Assembly (NCBI GenBank): GCA_003650255.1
Contig: QMOP01000081.1
Coordinates: forward strand, 1 to 6,385
DNA length: 6,385 nucleotides
Direction: 5' to 3'
Source of the DNA: Caldisericota bacterium
GTDB taxonomy: Bacteria > CG03 > B21-G15
In this document: positions 5,320 to 6,385 of the stretch, piece by piece
Numbering within the stretch: the stretch's first letter is position 1
Layout of the letters: each line of letters starts with the position of its first letter
The notes under the pieces: generated by a model
The model's database searches: none
What the model was told of the DNA's origin: nothing
The model's input: only the letters and a program-made list of their open reading frames with translations
Translations under genes and position numbers: made by a program

Positions 5320-5614
5320 AAATAATCCTTCCTGTTTTTAAAATAATCTCCTTAAATTTTTCTTCAACTGAGTCAATAAAAACAATATCAAACTTATATA
5401 AACCAATTATTTTCTCTATCTCATCCCTTATTTTTCTTTCAACCTCCATATCCGGTCTTTTTCCGCTTATAGCAATATCAAAATCACTACCTGAAGAGTT
5501 TCTATTCTCCGCCCTTGAACCAAAAAGAATTATTTTTTCAGGATTAAGATATTTCTTCAGTATTTCTACAATATCTGATAAAATTCTTTTTTCTTTTTCT
5601 ACTTTTTCTCCCAT
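5300..5614 (-). CDS. Minimal nucleotidyltransferase, MntA/HI0073 type (antitoxin candidate)
   Basis: A 104-residue protein of the DNA polymerase beta-like nucleotidyltransferase fold. The motif GSX10DXD is exact: G32-S33, ten residues, D44-F-D46, which binds metal and nucleotide. A third acidic residue, probably D76 in YKFDIVFID, completes the expected site. In MntA/HepT systems the protein adds AMP to a Tyr next to the HEPN active site and so silences the toxin; the order antitoxin-then-HEPN seen here agrees with that. The ATG start overlaps the end of the HPS-RraA gene by 16 nt and has no clear Shine-Dalgarno sequence, so it probably depends on re-initiation after the upstream gene. The 20-nt overlap with the HEPN gene also implies coupled synthesis of the pair. 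An alternative is a transferase with a non-AMP nucleotide or another substrate. Confidence 0.92.
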   Translation of the reverse strand: MGEKVEKEKRILSDIVEILKKYLNPEKIILFGSRAENRNSSGSDFDIAISGKRPDMEVERKIRDEIEKIIGLYKFDIVFIDSVEEKFKEIILKTGRIIYERGAG

Positions 5615-6385
5615 TTTAACAACTCTGTTACCTGAGAAAGAGTTGATTTCTCTTTTAATATTTCTCCTCTTATTCTATTTTCTTTTTCAAGAACATCCAT
5701 ACTTCTATTTGCAACCTCAACTGCAATTCTCTTTGGAACAACAATAATTCCATCCTCATCTCCAATTATCCAGTCACCTGGTTCTATCCTTATACCTGAA
5801 ATATTTATTGGAACATTTATCTCTCCAAATCCCTTTGGTTCTCCTGCCTGAGGTGTAATAACTTTTGCCCATGAAGGAAATTTTAATTTCTTGATTTCTT
5901 CTGTATCCCTTATTCCACCCCATATTACAACACCAGAAATTTTTTTTAACTTAGCAGAATTTGTCGCAAGTTCACCCCAAACAGCAGGTCCAACTCCTCC
6001 AGAATCAATAACAATAACATCTCCTTCTTTTGCAATATCAATTGCTTCAACTGGCTTTGCCCAATCACCAGGATATGTCCTTACAGTTACTGCCTTTCCA
6101 ACAACTTTTACAGGATATACAGGAATAAGTCCTGAAATAGGCATTCCTCTGTGTAGGGCATCTGATATATTTGCAGTTGAAACTTTTAAAAAAATTTTTC
6201 TTATCTCCTCTTCACTCTTTGCACGTCTGTAAAGTTCTGTTTTTATTGAGATTTTTTCTTTTATTGCTTTTTTTATCTCTTCTGTTGCTTTTACTGCATC
6301 CTTTGATTTAGTTATTGCACCACCAACAATAATTATATCTGCACCTGCTTTTACTGCTTCTGAAGCATTCTCTGAATTTATTCCA
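5599..6385 (-). CDS. HPS-RraA fusion: C-terminal tail of hexulose-6-phosphate synthase joined to an RraA-like domain (5' end beyond right edge)
   Basis: The frame is open from the right edge with no stop, giving 261 visible residues, so the ATG at 6144 is internal and the true start lies outside the window. The first ~44 residues (6384 to about 6253) read as the last strand and helix of the HPS/OMP-decarboxylase barrel: GINSENASEAVKAGAD, then IIIVGGAITKSKD, whose GG binds the sugar phosphate. HPS condenses formaldehyde with ribulose 5-phosphate or runs in reverse to make pentose. After a linker, from about 6230 on, an RraA-like domain follows with ANISDALH, VWGELATNSAK, GGIRDTEE and GDEDGIIVVPK. 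RraA-like folds include RNase E inhibitors and metal-dependent aldolases or decarboxylases; RDTEE suits the RDxxE/D of the aldolase type. This fusion is known from other genomes, with the second activity unproven. The 3' end overlaps the nucleotidyltransferase gene by 16 nt. Confidence 0.9.
   Translation of the reverse strand, partial: GINSENASEAVKAGADIIIVGGAITKSKDAVKATEEIKKAIKEKISIKTELYRRAKSEEEIRKIFLKVSTANISDALHRGMPISGLIPVYPVKVVGKAVTVRTYPGDWAKPVEAIDIAKEGDVIVIDSGGVGPAVWGELATNSAKLKKISGVVIWGGIRDTEEIKKLKFPSWAKVITPQAGEPKGFGEINVPINISGIRIEPGDWIIGDEDGIIVVPKRIAVEVANRSMDVLEKENRIRGEILKEKSTLSQVTELLKWEKK

Noticed and set aside
5599..6144. Separate RraA/MenG gene starting at the ATG at 6144, or a demethylmenaquinone methyltransferase
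   Set aside because: The frame is open well upstream of that ATG with conserved RraA and HPS residues, so the ATG is internal. The MenG methyltransferase label for RraA-like proteins is a known misannotation, and no SAM-binding motif is present.
5891..6232. Plus-strand frame of 113 codons
   Set aside because: Antisense to the clearly coding RraA domain; the Ser/Thr/Pro-rich product is typical of a shadow frame.

Overview
The window comes from an AT-rich bacterium with an LPS-type outer membrane. KdsC (KDO synthesis) and LptB, LptA and LptC (LPS export) show the envelope type. The proteins are rich in Lys, Ile and Glu, the adenosylhomocysteinase is of the short archaeal/Thermotoga-like type, and a hexulose-6-phosphate synthase is fused to an RraA-like domain. 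Together these suggest an anaerobic, probably uncultured lineage (Omnitrophota-like candidate phyla are a guess). The phylum cannot be fixed from the sequence. Every supported gene is on the minus strand, so transcription runs from position 6385 towards 1, and nearly all of the window is coding.

Upstream block (6385 to 3677, in transcription order): a 5'-truncated HPS-RraA fusion, a minimal nucleotidyltransferase (MntA/HI0073 type), its HEPN partner (HI0074 family), and ahcY. These four overlap by 16, 20 and 4 nt, so they look translationally coupled. The nucleotidyltransferase/HEPN pair resembles the MntA/HepT toxin-antitoxin systems, and it sits inside what otherwise looks like a C1/methyl-metabolism operon.

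The only intergenic stretch (3551-3676, 126 bp) is made of repeats: a perfect 8-bp-arm inverted repeat, a 3-unit 7-mer array and a 7-unit 7-mer array that starts 4 nt after the ahcY stop codon. No intrinsic terminator or convincing promoter is visible there.

Downstream block (3550 to 1): kdsC, lptC, lptA, lptB, hpf (long form), ptsN and rapZ (cut by the window edge). This is the order of the classical rpoN region of proteobacteria (kdsC-lptC-lptA-lptB-rpoN-hpf-ptsN-rapZ), but rpoN is missing: lptB and hpf are 9 nt apart. The block joins LPS precursor synthesis and export with ribosome hibernation and the nitrogen-PTS/RapZ regulators. Five of the ten start codons are non-ATG (rapZ, lptC, kdsC and ahcY use GTG; ptsN uses TTG).
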